64,000 nucleotides of DNA from positions 7,652 to 71,651 of the forward strand of contig CAYXOL010000024.1 of NCBI GenBank assembly GCA_964467165.1, read 5' to 3'. Shown here one piece after another: positions 17,552 to 26,231 of this stretch (positions within the stretch are counted from its first letter, which is position 1; each line of letters starts with the position of its first letter). Source of the stretch: Clostridium_AD sp964467165. GTDB taxonomy: Bacteria > Bacillota > Clostridia > Clostridiales > Clostridiaceae. The notes under the pieces are model-generated. The model ran no database searches. It saw only the letters and a program-made list of their open reading frames with translations, and was not told the origin of the DNA. Both the position numbers and the translations under genes were made by a program.

Positions 17552-18187
17552 ATGAGAGACGAAAAACTTGTTAAACTTATTAAAATTTCACTTTTATCTG
17601 TTATGGCTTTTCTTTTAATGTACATTGAATTACCAATACCTATATTTCCAGAATTTTTAAAATTTGATATCAGTGATCTGCCAGCGCTTCTAGGTGCTTT
17701 TGCTTTAGGACCAATAGCGGGTGTTGTTATTGAACTCTTTAAAAATATATTACATGGAATGCTTGCAGGGAAAACTGCTTTCGTTGGAGAACTAGCAAAC
17801 TTTCTTGTAGGCTCAAGTTTAGTATTAGTAGCTGGCTATGTGTATAAGGTTCGTAAAAGCAAAGGCGGAGCTATTGTTGCATTACTTATTGGGGTGGTTT
17901 GTATGTCGATTTTTGCAGGAATATTGAATTATTTCGTTGTTTTACCATTATATGAAAGTGTATTAGGATTCCCAATATCCGCTGTTGTTGAGATGGGAAC
18001 AAAAGTAAACAATAAGGTTGTAGACTTAAATTCTTTTATTATTTGGTCGATTATTCCTTTCAATTTTATTAAAGGGATACTAGTATCATCAATAACTCTA
18101 GCATTATATAAAAGCGTTTCACCTATACTCCATAAAGAAAATGTGGAGAGGGAGTTTAAAAACAAAAACAGACAAGGAAACTATTAG
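17552..18187 (+). CDS. ribU: riboflavin ECF transporter substrate-binding protein RibU
   Basis: 211 residues, about six membrane helices, with the RibU/ECF S-component features KFDISDLPALLGAFALGP and the small-residue face used to dock EcfT. It binds riboflavin and works with a shared EcfA-A'-T module encoded elsewhere. The FMN riboswitch directly upstream confirms the substrate. GGGGG lies 8 bases before the ATG. Confidence 0.95.
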   Translation: MRDEKLVKLIKISLLSVMAFLLMYIELPIPIFPEFLKFDISDLPALLGAFALGPIAGVVIELFKNILHGMLAGKTAFVGELANFLVGSSLVLVAGYVYKVRKSKGGAIVALLIGVVCMSIFAGILNYFVVLPLYESVLGFPISAVVEMGTKVNNKVVDLNSFIIWSIIPFNFIKGILVSSITLALYKSVSPILHKENVEREFKNKNRQGNY

Positions 18188-18195
18188 TTAAAAGT

Positions 18196-18248
18196 ATAAA
18201 GAACATAAAGGGGTGCCTAGGCCATAGGTACCCCTTTATGTTCTTTAT
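18196..18248. terminator. bidirectional terminator between ribU and rimI
   Basis: Near-perfect 24-base arms (18196-18219 and 18225-18248, core AAAGGGGT / ACCCCTTT) around a short loop, between two convergent genes. Confidence 0.85.
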
Positions 18249-18260
18249 ATTATTTTTATG

Positions 18261-18710
18261 CTATAGGTTGCGATTCCACATAATTACAGCGTCCTCGCCG
18301 TTATCTTCATAATAATGAGGTCTGATGCTTACTTTTTCAAAGCCATGTTTTTCATATAAGTTTATAGCCTGAAAATTTGAACTTCTAACTTCTAAGGTTA
18401 TTGCTACTATTTTTTGTTTTCTGCAAATTCTAAATAAGGCTTCTACTATTAGATCACCGCCTCCATGGCCACGAGCTTCTGGGTGGATCGCCACATTAGT
18501 AATATGGGCTTCATCAACAATTAACCACATGCCACCATAACCGACTATAGAATCTCCCTTTTTTAATACCACATATTTAGCGAATTTATTATCTAGTTCA
18601 CTTTCCAGGGACTCTAAACTCCAGGAAATAGGGAAACTTAATTCGCTAATATTTAGTATGGATTTAATAGATGAACTGTCCATGGGAAAAATTTTAAAAT
18701 TGCTATTCAT
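18261..18710 (-). CDS. rimI: ribosomal protein S18 alanine N-acetyltransferase RimI
   Basis: 149-residue GNAT enzyme with the acetyl-CoA loop HPEARGHGGGDLIVEAL (about 78-94) and the C-terminal NLYEKHGFEKVSIRPHYY typical of RimI. It acetylates N-termini such as that of S18. Its start overlaps the end of tsaB by eight bases, the usual Firmicute tsaE-tsaB-rimI order. Confidence 0.93.
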   Translation of the reverse strand: MNSNFKIFPMDSSSIKSILNISELSFPISWSLESLESELDNKFAKYVVLKKGDSIVGYGGMWLIVDEAHITNVAIHPEARGHGGGDLIVEALFRICRKQKIVAITLEVRSSNFQAINLYEKHGFEKVSIRPHYYEDNGEDAVIMWNRNL

Positions 18711-19416
18711 TTTTAATTTCCCTCATTTTTTCTTCGTACTCCCGTTCTGCTTGGGGTTTTCTTAGGTAGATAGGTACTGAGGTATATAAATCATCGGATA
18801 TACCCTTAGATAAGAGTTTAAGACCTAACTCGCCTAGTGATGATGCCTTTGCTAAATTTAAATGCGCTGGCGCAAAGCTAGCCATAGGGAAATATGATAT
18901 AAGTTTATCTTTGAATTTCGGAACACCATCGCCTACGAAAGTAATGTTACAATTTTTCGCTTTAAGCATATTTATTAATTCATCTATAGAAATGTTTACA
19001 TAGTCACTTGTGCGGTTAAGCTCACAATTATCAAAAGTATATAGGGCTGTATAAACATTATCCCTTAGGGCATCTAGTATGGGGCATATAATACCATCTG
19101 TAAAAGCTAAATTATATGCTAAGGAATCTAAGGTGGATACAGTTACAAAAGGCTTTCCAGTACCCTGGCTAAGCCCTTTAATGGTAGATAGACCTATTCT
19201 GAGGCCTGTAAAAGAACCTGGCCCCTTGGAGGCTACAAAGCCATCTATATCACTTATGCTCATTCCTGTATTATTAAATAATTCATCGATTATAGGCATA
19301 AGTATTACAGAGTGTTGCTTTTTATAGTTAAAAGTTATCTCGGAAAGCACATTGTCATCTTGAAGGATGGCACAAGTTGCAGCTGTGGTTGCAGAATCTA
19401 TACTTAAAATTTTCAT
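18703..19416 (-). CDS. tsaB: TsaB, tRNA t6A biosynthesis complex subunit
   Basis: 237 residues of the ASKHA fold (ILSIDSATTAATCAIL at the N-terminus; SKGPGSFTGLRIGLSTIKGL, about 64-83). It binds TsaD and TsaE to make threonylcarbamoyl-adenosine at position 37 of ANN-decoding tRNAs. GGAG lies before the ATG, and the start overlaps the tsaE stop (ATGA). The partner tsaD lies at 51719 in this window. Confidence 0.95.
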   Translation of the reverse strand: MKILSIDSATTAATCAILQDDNVLSEITFNYKKQHSVILMPIIDELFNNTGMSISDIDGFVASKGPGSFTGLRIGLSTIKGLSQGTGKPFVTVSTLDSLAYNLAFTDGIICPILDALRDNVYTALYTFDNCELNRTSDYVNISIDELINMLKAKNCNITFVGDGVPKFKDKLISYFPMASFAPAHLNLAKASSLGELGLKLLSKGISDDLYTSVPIYLRKPQAEREYEEKMREIKNE

Positions 19417-19871
19417 ATTGTTATCTCCTTAACATAATCATATCTTTTATCTGAATATTGCATATATATTTTTCTGTAATTATCTCCAAAGTCGGGATGT
19501 TTTTCTATGGTAATGGTTAAATTATTCTGTGGGATCAATTCCTTAATATAATTTGCCCATTCAATAATACTAACAGCATCACTAAATATATATTCATCAA
19601 AGCCTATGGCTTCTATTTCATCTGGGTCATTTACTCTGTATACATCAAAATGATATAGCTTTAAGCGACCGGTATATTCATTTACAATTGTAAAAGTTGG
19701 GCTTGTTACATGGTCAACAATGCCTAACCCTTTTGCAATTCCTTTTGTTAGATGAGTTTTTCCAGTGCCTAAGTCACCAATTAAGCAAATTATATCACCA
19801 GCATTTACAAGTTCACCTAATTGCTCACCTATTTTATAAGTTTCTTTTACTGTAGTTACTACAAATTCCAT
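19413..19871 (-). CDS. tsaE: TsaE, ATPase of the tRNA t6A biosynthesis complex
   Basis: 152-residue P-loop ATPase: Walker A GDLGTGKTHLTKGIAKGLG (about 32-50), TSPTF, and YHFDVYR with the conserved DPDEIEAIGFDEY. It drives turnover of TsaB-TsaD. Start 19871 is chosen with GAGGTG 6 bases upstream; the upstream GTG overlaps that site. First gene of the tsaE-tsaB-rimI operon. Confidence 0.95.
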   Translation of the reverse strand: MEFVVTTVKETYKIGEQLGELVNAGDIICLIGDLGTGKTHLTKGIAKGLGIVDHVTSPTFTIVNEYTGRLKLYHFDVYRVNDPDEIEAIGFDEYIFSDAVSIIEWANYIKELIPQNNLTITIEKHPDFGDNYRKIYMQYSDKRYDYVKEITI

Positions 19872-20062
19872 AAGTTTCACCTCACTAAATATTTTATCCT
19901 AAAAAATAAAAAAAGAAAAGCTAATATAGGTATATTGAGCCTAATATATAGGTTTATTTTTAATTATATAGAATTATATTTTAAATATAAAAACAATTGT
20001 TTATACATAAATTATAAAATACTGTATAATAACGTATATATCGTATTAAGGAGGGGAAAATA

Positions 20063-20683
20063 ATGTTTGTTAATAACTTGATGCTATTAAAAGAAAAATT
20101 AGTTATGGTAACACCAAAGATTACAATAGGTAGAGCCTTAGAAATTATGGATGAAAATAATTTTTTATCAATTCCTGTTGCTGAGGGTAATAAGTTCATT
20201 GGATCAATTTCAAAAGAAAGAATATATACTTATTACTATGAAAATTGCCTTGATAAGAAATGTTTGCTATCAGATTTTATTGTTGAAAATGTAATGAGAA
20301 CTGACGTTCCTATTATAAATCCAATGCAACAAGCAGAAGAAGCAGCTCATTTTTTAGGGACTAGAAGTATTTCCTTTGTTGCTGTAGTGGATAACAATGG
20401 TGAGTTTAAAGGTATAGTAACACATCAGGCTATATTTAATCAATTTACTGAGTTGTTCGGACTTAATAAAGGAAAACGATTATCTGTTATAGCTTATGAC
20501 ATACAAGGTCAGATATCTAAACTTTCAAAAATAATAACAGAAAATAAAGGTGATATAATTAGCTTTGTAGTTATTGATCCGAAAAGTCTTACTGAGGTTA
20601 AGGAAATTATTGTTAGACTTGATACAGAAAATTTTGATGCCATCGTTGCAAAGGTAAAGGCTGCAGGGTTTAAGGTAGACTAA
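20063..20683 (+). CDS. CBS-pair protein with C-terminal ACT-like domain
   Basis: 206 residues: two CBS motifs (residues 12-130, each ending in a G-x-(I/V) strand: NKFIGSIS and GEFKGIVT) and a C-terminal ACT-like fold (RLSVIAYDIQGQISKLSKII, then LTEVKEIIVRLDT). These domains bind adenine nucleotides and amino acids or other ligands, so a cytosolic metabolic sensor is likely; the target is unknown. GGAGGGG precedes the ATG. Single-gene unit followed by a 12-base hairpin at 20701-20743 that lacks a T-run. Confidence 0.82.
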   Translation: MFVNNLMLLKEKLVMVTPKITIGRALEIMDENNFLSIPVAEGNKFIGSISKERIYTYYYENCLDKKCLLSDFIVENVMRTDVPIINPMQQAEEAAHFLGTRSISFVAVVDNNGEFKGIVTHQAIFNQFTELFGLNKGKRLSVIAYDIQGQISKLSKIITENKGDIISFVVIDPKSLTEVKEIIVRLDTENFDAIVAKVKAAGFKVD

Positions 20684-20700
20684 TTTGTAAATAGTAAAAT

Positions 20701-20743
20701 AAGAAGCGCAGAGCATGCATCATTTATTTAATCTGTGCTTCTT
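20701..20743 (+). other. hairpin after the CBS-ACT gene
   Basis: AAGAAGCGCAGA (20701-20712) pairs with TCTGTGCTTCTT (20732-20743), 12 pairs with one G-T. No T-run follows, so terminator function is uncertain. Confidence 0.4.
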
Positions 20744-20808
20744 AATAAGTAAAATCAATAAAACACTTGCATTTATTAAAAATACATGTTATGATTTGAA
20801 TGTATTTT

Positions 20809-20884
20809 AGGGGTATAGCTCAGTTGGTAGAGTAGTGGTCTCCAAAACCATTGGTTGTAGGTTCGAGCCCTACTACCCCTGCCA
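20809..20884 (+). tRNA. tRNA-Trp (CCA anticodon)
   Basis: Acceptor stem AGGGGTA / TACCCCT with discriminator G and encoded CCA, D-loop AGCTCAGTTGGTAGAG, anticodon loop CTCCAAA giving anticodon CCA, and T-loop GGTTCGAGCCC. 76 bases. Confidence 0.97.
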
Positions 20885-20908
20885 TTTTTAAAATTTAATA
20901 CGCAATAA

Positions 20909-20984
20909 AGGGGTATGGCTCAATTGGTAGAGTAGTGGTCTCCAAAACCATTGGTTGTAGGTTCGAGTCCTACTACCCCTGCCA
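20909..20984 (+). tRNA. tRNA-Trp (CCA anticodon), second copy
   Basis: Near-identical tandem copy of the preceding tRNA, 24 bases after it. The visible differences are in the D-arm (TGGCTCAATTGG) and the T-stem (GAGTCC). Encoded CCA end; a terminator follows. Confidence 0.97.
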
Positions 20985-20987
20985 AAT

Positions 20988-21018
20988 AAAACCTGTGAAA
21001 TTATTTTCACAGGTTTTT
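20988..21018 (+). terminator. terminator of the tRNA-Trp pair
   Basis: AAAACCTGTGAAA pairs with TTTCACAGGTTTT across a short loop and runs into five T. Confidence 0.9.
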
Positions 21019-21111
21019 GCGTTTACTTATATTGAATTATAAAATTTTAACAAATAGACTAGTATATGAACTAGTTATTTTTTAAGATGTTTTAAAATAG
21101 GAGGGTATATA

Positions 21112-22107
21112 ATGCAGCAATATGATGTAGTAGTAATTGGAGGAGGCCCAGCAGGTCTTGCAGCTGCTATTTCAGCTAAAGAAAACTATGAAGGTGAAAT
21201 TCTGATTTTAGAAAGAGAAAATCAATTGGGAGGTACAATGAATCAGTGTATCCACAATGGATTTGGTGTTAAAACTTTTAATGAAGACTTGACTGGACCA
21301 GAATTTGTACAGAAATTTGTAGACAAAGTTAACAAGCTGGGTATTTCATATAAATTAGACACTACGGTTTTAAATTTAACTAAGGGTAAAGAAAATGATA
21401 CAAAAGAAATTAGTGCAGTTAATTCTTATGACGGAATTTTTAAAATAAGAGCTAAAGCTATAATAATTGCTACTGGATGTAGAGAGAGACCAAGAGGTTT
21501 TTCTAATCTAGCTGGCAGTACCTGTGCGGGGATATACACAGTTGGAACTGTTCAAAAATTTGTAAATATTGAAGGTTACATTCCAGGGAAACAAGTAATA
21601 ATATTAGGGACAGGAGATATTGCATTAATAATGGCAACTAGACTTTCTATTGAGGGTGCTAATGTTAAGGCTGTAGTTGAAAGTCAAGATTTTATTGATG
21701 CGGTTGATAAAAATCTAATTAATTCCCTTAATGATTTTAGTATACCATTAAAAATAAAACATAAGATATCAGCTATTGAAGGTGAAAATAGAATTCAGGG
21801 GGTTACTTTAGTAAAGCTAGATAATAATAATGAAGTTATTGTTGGTAGCGAGGAATATATATCTTGTGATGCATTACTTTTATCTGTAAAATTATATCCA
21901 GACAATGAACTGGCAAAGCAAGCAAAAATTGAAATTGATTCATCAACGGGACAGATTCGATTAAATAAAGATTTGCAAACAAATATAGCTGGTGTTTTTG
22001 CCTGCGGAAATGTGGCTCTGGGGTATAGTTTTTCAGAAAGTGTGATAATGCAAAGCCAAAGTATGGGCATAGTTACCACCCAATACTTAAATAAGTTTAA
22101 GGTTTAG
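21112..22107 (+). CDS. NAD(P)/FAD-dependent oxidoreductase
   Basis: 331 residues. N-terminal FAD dinucleotide fold VVVIGGGPAGLAAAISA (residues 6-22), the ATG motif IIIATGCRERPRG, a second nucleotide fold VIILGTGDIALIMATRLS (about 163) and a closing FAD motif GVFACGNVALG. No paired redox cysteines of the thioredoxin reductase type. Similar stand-alone proteins sit beside anaerobic glycerol-3-phosphate dehydrogenase genes in clostridia, but no such gene is nearby. GGAGG precedes the ATG. Substrate unknown. Confidence 0.85.
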   Translation: MQQYDVVVIGGGPAGLAAAISAKENYEGEILILERENQLGGTMNQCIHNGFGVKTFNEDLTGPEFVQKFVDKVNKLGISYKLDTTVLNLTKGKENDTKEISAVNSYDGIFKIRAKAIIIATGCRERPRGFSNLAGSTCAGIYTVGTVQKFVNIEGYIPGKQVIILGTGDIALIMATRLSIEGANVKAVVESQDFIDAVDKNLINSLNDFSIPLKIKHKISAIEGENRIQGVTLVKLDNNNEVIVGSEEYISCDALLLSVKLYPDNELAKQAKIEIDSSTGQIRLNKDLQTNIAGVFACGNVALGYSFSESVIMQSQSMGIVTTQYLNKFKV

Positions 22108-22113
22108 CAAATT

Positions 22114-22144
22114 AACTGTTAGTTTATTCTAACAGTTTTTTTAT
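22114..22144 (+). terminator. terminator of the flavoprotein gene
   Basis: AACTGTTAG, loop TTTATT, CTAACAGTT, followed by a T-run. Confidence 0.88.
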
Positions 22145-22204
22145 TTCCAGTGAATCTTCTAGGTACAATTCTTAGAAAATAATTTGTTGAAAAATAAAAT
22201 AGTG

Positions 22205-22233
22205 TTGACACATTTGAATGTAAAGAATATAAT
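22205..22233 (+). promoter_or_regulatory. sigma-A promoter of the cysK T-box leader
   Basis: Consensus TTGACA (22205-22210), 17-base spacer, TATAAT (22228-22233). Confidence 0.88.
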
Positions 22234-22259
22234 ATAATAAAGAAAAGCAATCCATACTA

Positions 22260-22594
22260 AAGTACTAGGAAATACTGTGAAAAAGGAAAGTAATATAAGA
22301 GGAATATACAGAGAGAGAGTCTAAAGCTGAGAAGACTTTTATAGGAAGCTTATACGAAGTGCCCTTTGGAGTTGTGCACCGAATTATCGATATGAAAATA
22401 ATAGTAAGTACAATGAACTATTATTATTATTATTTTCTTTTGACTCTGGTAGGCTGCATCGGGATTCCCCCGTTATAGGGATAGAGCATAGCGCTGTGCT
22501 TGAAAAAGTGGCTTTATAATCATTATATTGATTATAACTTAGAGTGGGACCACGAAGAAAAACTTCGTCTCTATATTTAGAGGGAGTTTTTTTT
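22260..22594 (+). promoter_or_regulatory. T-box leader, cysteine specifier, controlling cysK-cysE
   Basis: Contains the T-box sequence AGAGTGGGACCACG (22541-22554) followed by a terminator running into eight T (22561-22594). The specifier region GAAGTGCCCTTTGGAG puts TGC (Cys) at 22360-22362, in the position occupied by CCC in the proline leader at 3000. Uncharged tRNA-Cys should promote read-through into cysteine synthesis genes. Confidence 0.93.
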
Positions 22595-22718
22595 GTATTT
22601 AAAAACTTCGATACACTGATAAAAAAATAAATTTTATTTTTTATTATAAAAATTTCTATGAACTAGTGAGTATAAATAGCTTTTAAAAAAAATTATTATA
22701 ATTTGGAGGGATATTATT

Positions 22719-23630
22719 ATGATATACAATAATGTTTTAGATATGATAGGATCAACACCTGTTTTAAAATTAAGTAAATTGGTGACGGATGAAATGGCTG
22801 ATGTTTATGTGAAACTTGAGAAATTTAATCCGGCTGGAAGCATAAAAGACAGAGCGGCTCTTGGAATGATAGAAAAAGCTGAAAAATTAGGGCTATTAAA
22901 AGAAGGATTTACCATAGTTGAGCCATCTAGTGGAAATATGGGAATTGCATTATCCATGATTGGAAAAATTAAAGGATATGAGGTAATTATTGTTATGCCA
23001 GATACCATGAGCGTAGAAAGACGGAATTTAATTAAGGCATATGGAGCAGAGCTTGTGCTTACTGATGGAAGTAAAGGCATGAAAGGGGCTATAAACAAGG
23101 CCAAGGAATTAGCAGAGGGTAAACCTAATTTCTTTGTGCCACAACAGTTTACTAATTTAGCGAATCCAGAAAAACATTACGCTACAACCGCAGAAGAAAT
23201 AATAAATGATGTGGTGGACTTAGATGTTTTTGTAGCAGGAGTAGGCACAGGTGGAACAATTACTGGAGTGGGAAGAAGGTTAAAAGAAATTAAACAAGGC
23301 ATAAAAGTAGTTGCAGTTGAACCAGAAAAATCTCCTGTACTATCCGGAGGGGAGCCTGGACCACATAAAATACAAGGAATTGGAGCAGGTTTCACACCAG
23401 ATATTTATGATGCTAGTGTTGTGGATGAAATAATTAAAATATCTGATGAAGAAGCTTTTGAGATGACAAAACGAATGGCCAGTGAAGAAGGAATGTTAGT
23501 TGGAATTTCAACAGGGGCTAATATTGCAGCTGCTCTAAAAATCGCCAGCAAAATAGGCAAGGGTAAAAAGATTTTTACTGTTGCACCTGATGGAGGAGAA
23601 AAGTATATTTCAATGGGTATTTATGACTAG
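22719..23630 (+). CDS. cysK: cysteine synthase (O-acetylserine sulfhydrylase)
   Basis: Condenses O-acetylserine with sulfide to cysteine. 303 residues, fold type II PLP enzyme. Lys in NPAGSIKDRAA (about residue 42) forms the internal aldimine; EPSSGNMGIAL is the substrate loop and GVGTGGTITGVGRRL binds phosphate. GGAGGG precedes the ATG. First gene after the cysteine T-box, 35 bases before cysE. Confidence 0.96.
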   Translation: MIYNNVLDMIGSTPVLKLSKLVTDEMADVYVKLEKFNPAGSIKDRAALGMIEKAEKLGLLKEGFTIVEPSSGNMGIALSMIGKIKGYEVIIVMPDTMSVERRNLIKAYGAELVLTDGSKGMKGAINKAKELAEGKPNFFVPQQFTNLANPEKHYATTAEEIINDVVDLDVFVAGVGTGGTITGVGRRLKEIKQGIKVVAVEPEKSPVLSGGEPGPHKIQGIGAGFTPDIYDASVVDEIIKISDEEAFEMTKRMASEEGMLVGISTGANIAAALKIASKIGKGKKIFTVAPDGGEKYISMGIYD

Positions 23631-23665
23631 CTTTAAAATTGATTTCAATAGAGGTGAAGTATTAT

Positions 23666-24250
23666 ATGTTTAAAATGCTAAAATATGAAATTAATAATAT
23701 ATTAGATAAGGATCCGGCAGCTAAGAATTGGGTGGAGGTAATATTTTTATATCCATGTATTCATGCCATAATGTTATATAGAGTAGCTCATGCCCTATAT
23801 AATCACAAAATATATTTTATATCCAGAGCAATATCTCAGACAGCTAGGCTCTTTACAGGAATAGAAATTCATCCAGGGGCCCAGATAGGCAAAGGGTTGT
23901 TTATAGATCATGGAATGGGCGTAGTGATAGGTGAAACTGCAGAAATAGGAGACAATGTAACCTTATATCAAGGGGTTACATTAGGTGGAACAGGCAAGGA
24001 TACAGGCAAAAGGCATCCTACTTTAGAGAATGATGTTGTGGTAGGCGCTGGTGCAAAGATTTTAGGGCCGATTAAAATAGGGGCTGGTAGTAAGATTGGT
24101 GCTAATGCGGTAGTTTTAAAAGACGTATTAGCAAGGTCGACGGCTGTGGGCATTCCTGCTAGAGTTATTTTTGGTAAAACTATTCCTATAATAGAGATTA
24201 AGGATTATGTAGGTAAAACTAAAAAAATATATAATGATATGATAATATAA
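23666..24250 (+). CDS. cysE: serine O-acetyltransferase
   Basis: Makes O-acetylserine for CysK. 194 residues of the short Gram-positive type: N-terminal helices then a left-handed beta helix (IEIHPGAQIGKGLFIDHGMGVVIGETAEIG, VVGAGAKILGPIKIGAGSKIGANAVVLKDV). The catalytic His lies in DHGMG. Start 23666 has GAGGTG 9 bases upstream; the longer frame from 23639 lacks a ribosome site. Co-transcribed with cysK. Confidence 0.95.
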   Translation: MFKMLKYEINNILDKDPAAKNWVEVIFLYPCIHAIMLYRVAHALYNHKIYFISRAISQTARLFTGIEIHPGAQIGKGLFIDHGMGVVIGETAEIGDNVTLYQGVTLGGTGKDTGKRHPTLENDVVVGAGAKILGPIKIGAGSKIGANAVVLKDVLARSTAVGIPARVIFGKTIPIIEIKDYVGKTKKIYNDMII

Positions 24251-24263
24251 AAGGATTGAGAAT

Positions 24264-25256
24264 ATGAGTAATAAAGAAGAAATAATAGAGTTTTGCATAA
24301 AAATTGGATTAGACACAATAGGATTTAGCGAATGTAGGATTTTTCATGAGCTAAATCCTTATTTTGAAACAAGAAAAAAGTTGCACCTAGAAAATGAGTT
24401 TGAGGAGCAAAGCATAGATAAGAGGATAAATCCATTTTTATATATGCCACAAGGAAAAACAATAATTACTATTGCTTTTCCTTACATATATAATTTGGAC
24501 TTTAGTGAAGACGCGCAATTTTCCAAATATGTTATTGGGAAAGATTACCATGTTGTAATTGGGGATTATATGGATAAAATTTGTGGATTTATACAGAGTT
24601 TGGGTGGAGAAGCTATGGCTTTTGTTGATAGTAATGCGTTGCCTGAGAGGTATATCGCGGCCAGTAGTGGAGTAGGTTTTGTAGGGAAAAATAATATGCT
24701 GATAACAGAAAAATATGGGTCATATGTTTTTTTAGGAGAGATTATTACTGATTTGATAATTTTAAAAGATGAACCACTTAAGGAAAGATGTGGAGATTGC
24801 AAACTGTGTTTAGATGCATGTCCTACAAAGTCTATATTGAAAGGGCCCTCAGGCATAAATAATAATGCAAATATATGTCTTTCCTATATAACTCAGAAGA
24901 AAAATATAGCAGATTCTTGGTTTGAAAAATTAAATGGAAGATTATTCGGTTGTGACACCTGTCAAAGGGCATGTCCATACAATAGGGGAGTGCAGTTGAG
25001 TAATATTAGTGAGTTTAAACCTTATGAACATATGAAAAACGCGGATGTGCAAGTTTTAATGAATATGGATAACCACTTATTTAAAGATAATTATAAAATC
25101 ACGTCTTGTGGCTGGAGAGGTAAAAATATACTCAAAAGAAATGCAATTATTAATGCCATGTTCATTGAAAGGACTAGAATTCATTCTGTAGAGAAAGACA
25201 CATCTCCATATATAAGGGATTATTATTATAGACTTTTAAAGTTTTTCAATTTATAA
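24264..25256 (+). CDS. queG: epoxyqueuosine reductase QueG-type
   Basis: 330 residues, last step of queuosine tRNA modification. A cobalamin-binding N-terminal half (FVDSNALPERYIAASSGVGFVGKNNMLI) and two 4Fe-4S motifs, CGDCKLCLDACPTKS (about residue 178) and CDTCQRACPYN (about 230). The C-terminal HEAT-like part found in some QueG proteins is short. It starts 13 bases after cysE, so it may share that T-box-controlled transcript. Confidence 0.92.
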   Translation: MSNKEEIIEFCIKIGLDTIGFSECRIFHELNPYFETRKKLHLENEFEEQSIDKRINPFLYMPQGKTIITIAFPYIYNLDFSEDAQFSKYVIGKDYHVVIGDYMDKICGFIQSLGGEAMAFVDSNALPERYIAASSGVGFVGKNNMLITEKYGSYVFLGEIITDLIILKDEPLKERCGDCKLCLDACPTKSILKGPSGINNNANICLSYITQKKNIADSWFEKLNGRLFGCDTCQRACPYNRGVQLSNISEFKPYEHMKNADVQVLMNMDNHLFKDNYKITSCGWRGKNILKRNAIINAMFIERTRIHSVEKDTSPYIRDYYYRLLKFFNL

Positions 25257-25295
25257 TAATTTTATAAATACTTTTTTATGAAAGGTGGAAACTTG

Positions 25296-26003
25296 ATGAT
25301 TTCTCCAATAGTGCTAAGAATAATAGATTTTTTGCCGGATAAAGTTGTGTCCTTTATAGCAAATAAATTGCTGGATTCATATATCAATAAGTATGCAAAT
25401 ATAAAAACTTTCGGAATGGAGAAAATTGCGGAAGTAAAGTCCCCAATAATTTTCATATGTAATCATTTAAGTAATGCGGATGGTATAATTATGAATAGGT
25501 TACTAAAGGATAATAATGTAACTTTTGTTGCGGGTATAAAGCTAACAGATAATAAACTTACTAAACTAGGTTTTCATGTGGCGAAAACTATAAATATAAA
25601 ACCCAATTCTGCAGATAAGGAAGCTATTTCAAAAATAATTAGTACCCTAAAACAGGGGAATAATATTATGATTTTTCCAGAAGGAACCAGAAGCAGAAAT
25701 GGAAAAATGGCAGAAGCTAAGAAAGGTCTCTTATTAATGGCTAAATTATCAAAGGCAACAATTATTCCCATGGGCATATGGGGAACAGAAAAATTATTAC
25801 CTATTAATGAGACAAATATGGCCTCAGAAAAATTTAATTATGCAGATGTGAATATCAGTATTGGTGATCCAATTATAATTCCTAGTAAAAATTCAGATGA
25901 AGATAAAAGTGAATATCATGATAGGGCCATGCATGAAATAATGAGAGGAATAGCATCACTACTTCCAGAGCAATATAGGGGAGTATATTCTAGCTCTAAA
26001 TAG
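25296..26003 (+). CDS. 1-acyl-glycerol-3-phosphate acyltransferase family protein
   Basis: 235 residues with the PlsC acyltransferase blocks: NHLSNAD (HX4D catalytic motif, about residue 57) and FPEGTRSR (about 128), followed by IIPMGIWG. It probably makes phosphatidic acid or a related lipid at the inner membrane. Start 25296 is chosen for GGTGG 8 bases upstream; the ATG at 25278 overlaps that site. Which lipid substrate is unclear. Confidence 0.87.
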   Translation: MISPIVLRIIDFLPDKVVSFIANKLLDSYINKYANIKTFGMEKIAEVKSPIIFICNHLSNADGIIMNRLLKDNNVTFVAGIKLTDNKLTKLGFHVAKTINIKPNSADKEAISKIISTLKQGNNIMIFPEGTRSRNGKMAEAKKGLLLMAKLSKATIIPMGIWGTEKLLPINETNMASEKFNYADVNISIGDPIIIPSKNSDEDKSEYHDRAMHEIMRGIASLLPEQYRGVYSSSK

Positions 26004-26231
26004 ATAATAATAAAGAAAAAGTAATGTGGACTAAGGGAAGGCAAAGATTTTTATGATAGTAAAAAGTCATAAAATAAAATATGTAAAAGAAATATTGCGT
26101 TTGTGCTAAAAAAACTATAATTTGATTTGGCATTTAGAGATAAAAGATATATAATGGAATTATAATTAAATACGAAAATCTTATATATTTCTATAGGAAT
26201 GTACAAAATAAAAGTTTGGAGGCATGTTGAA

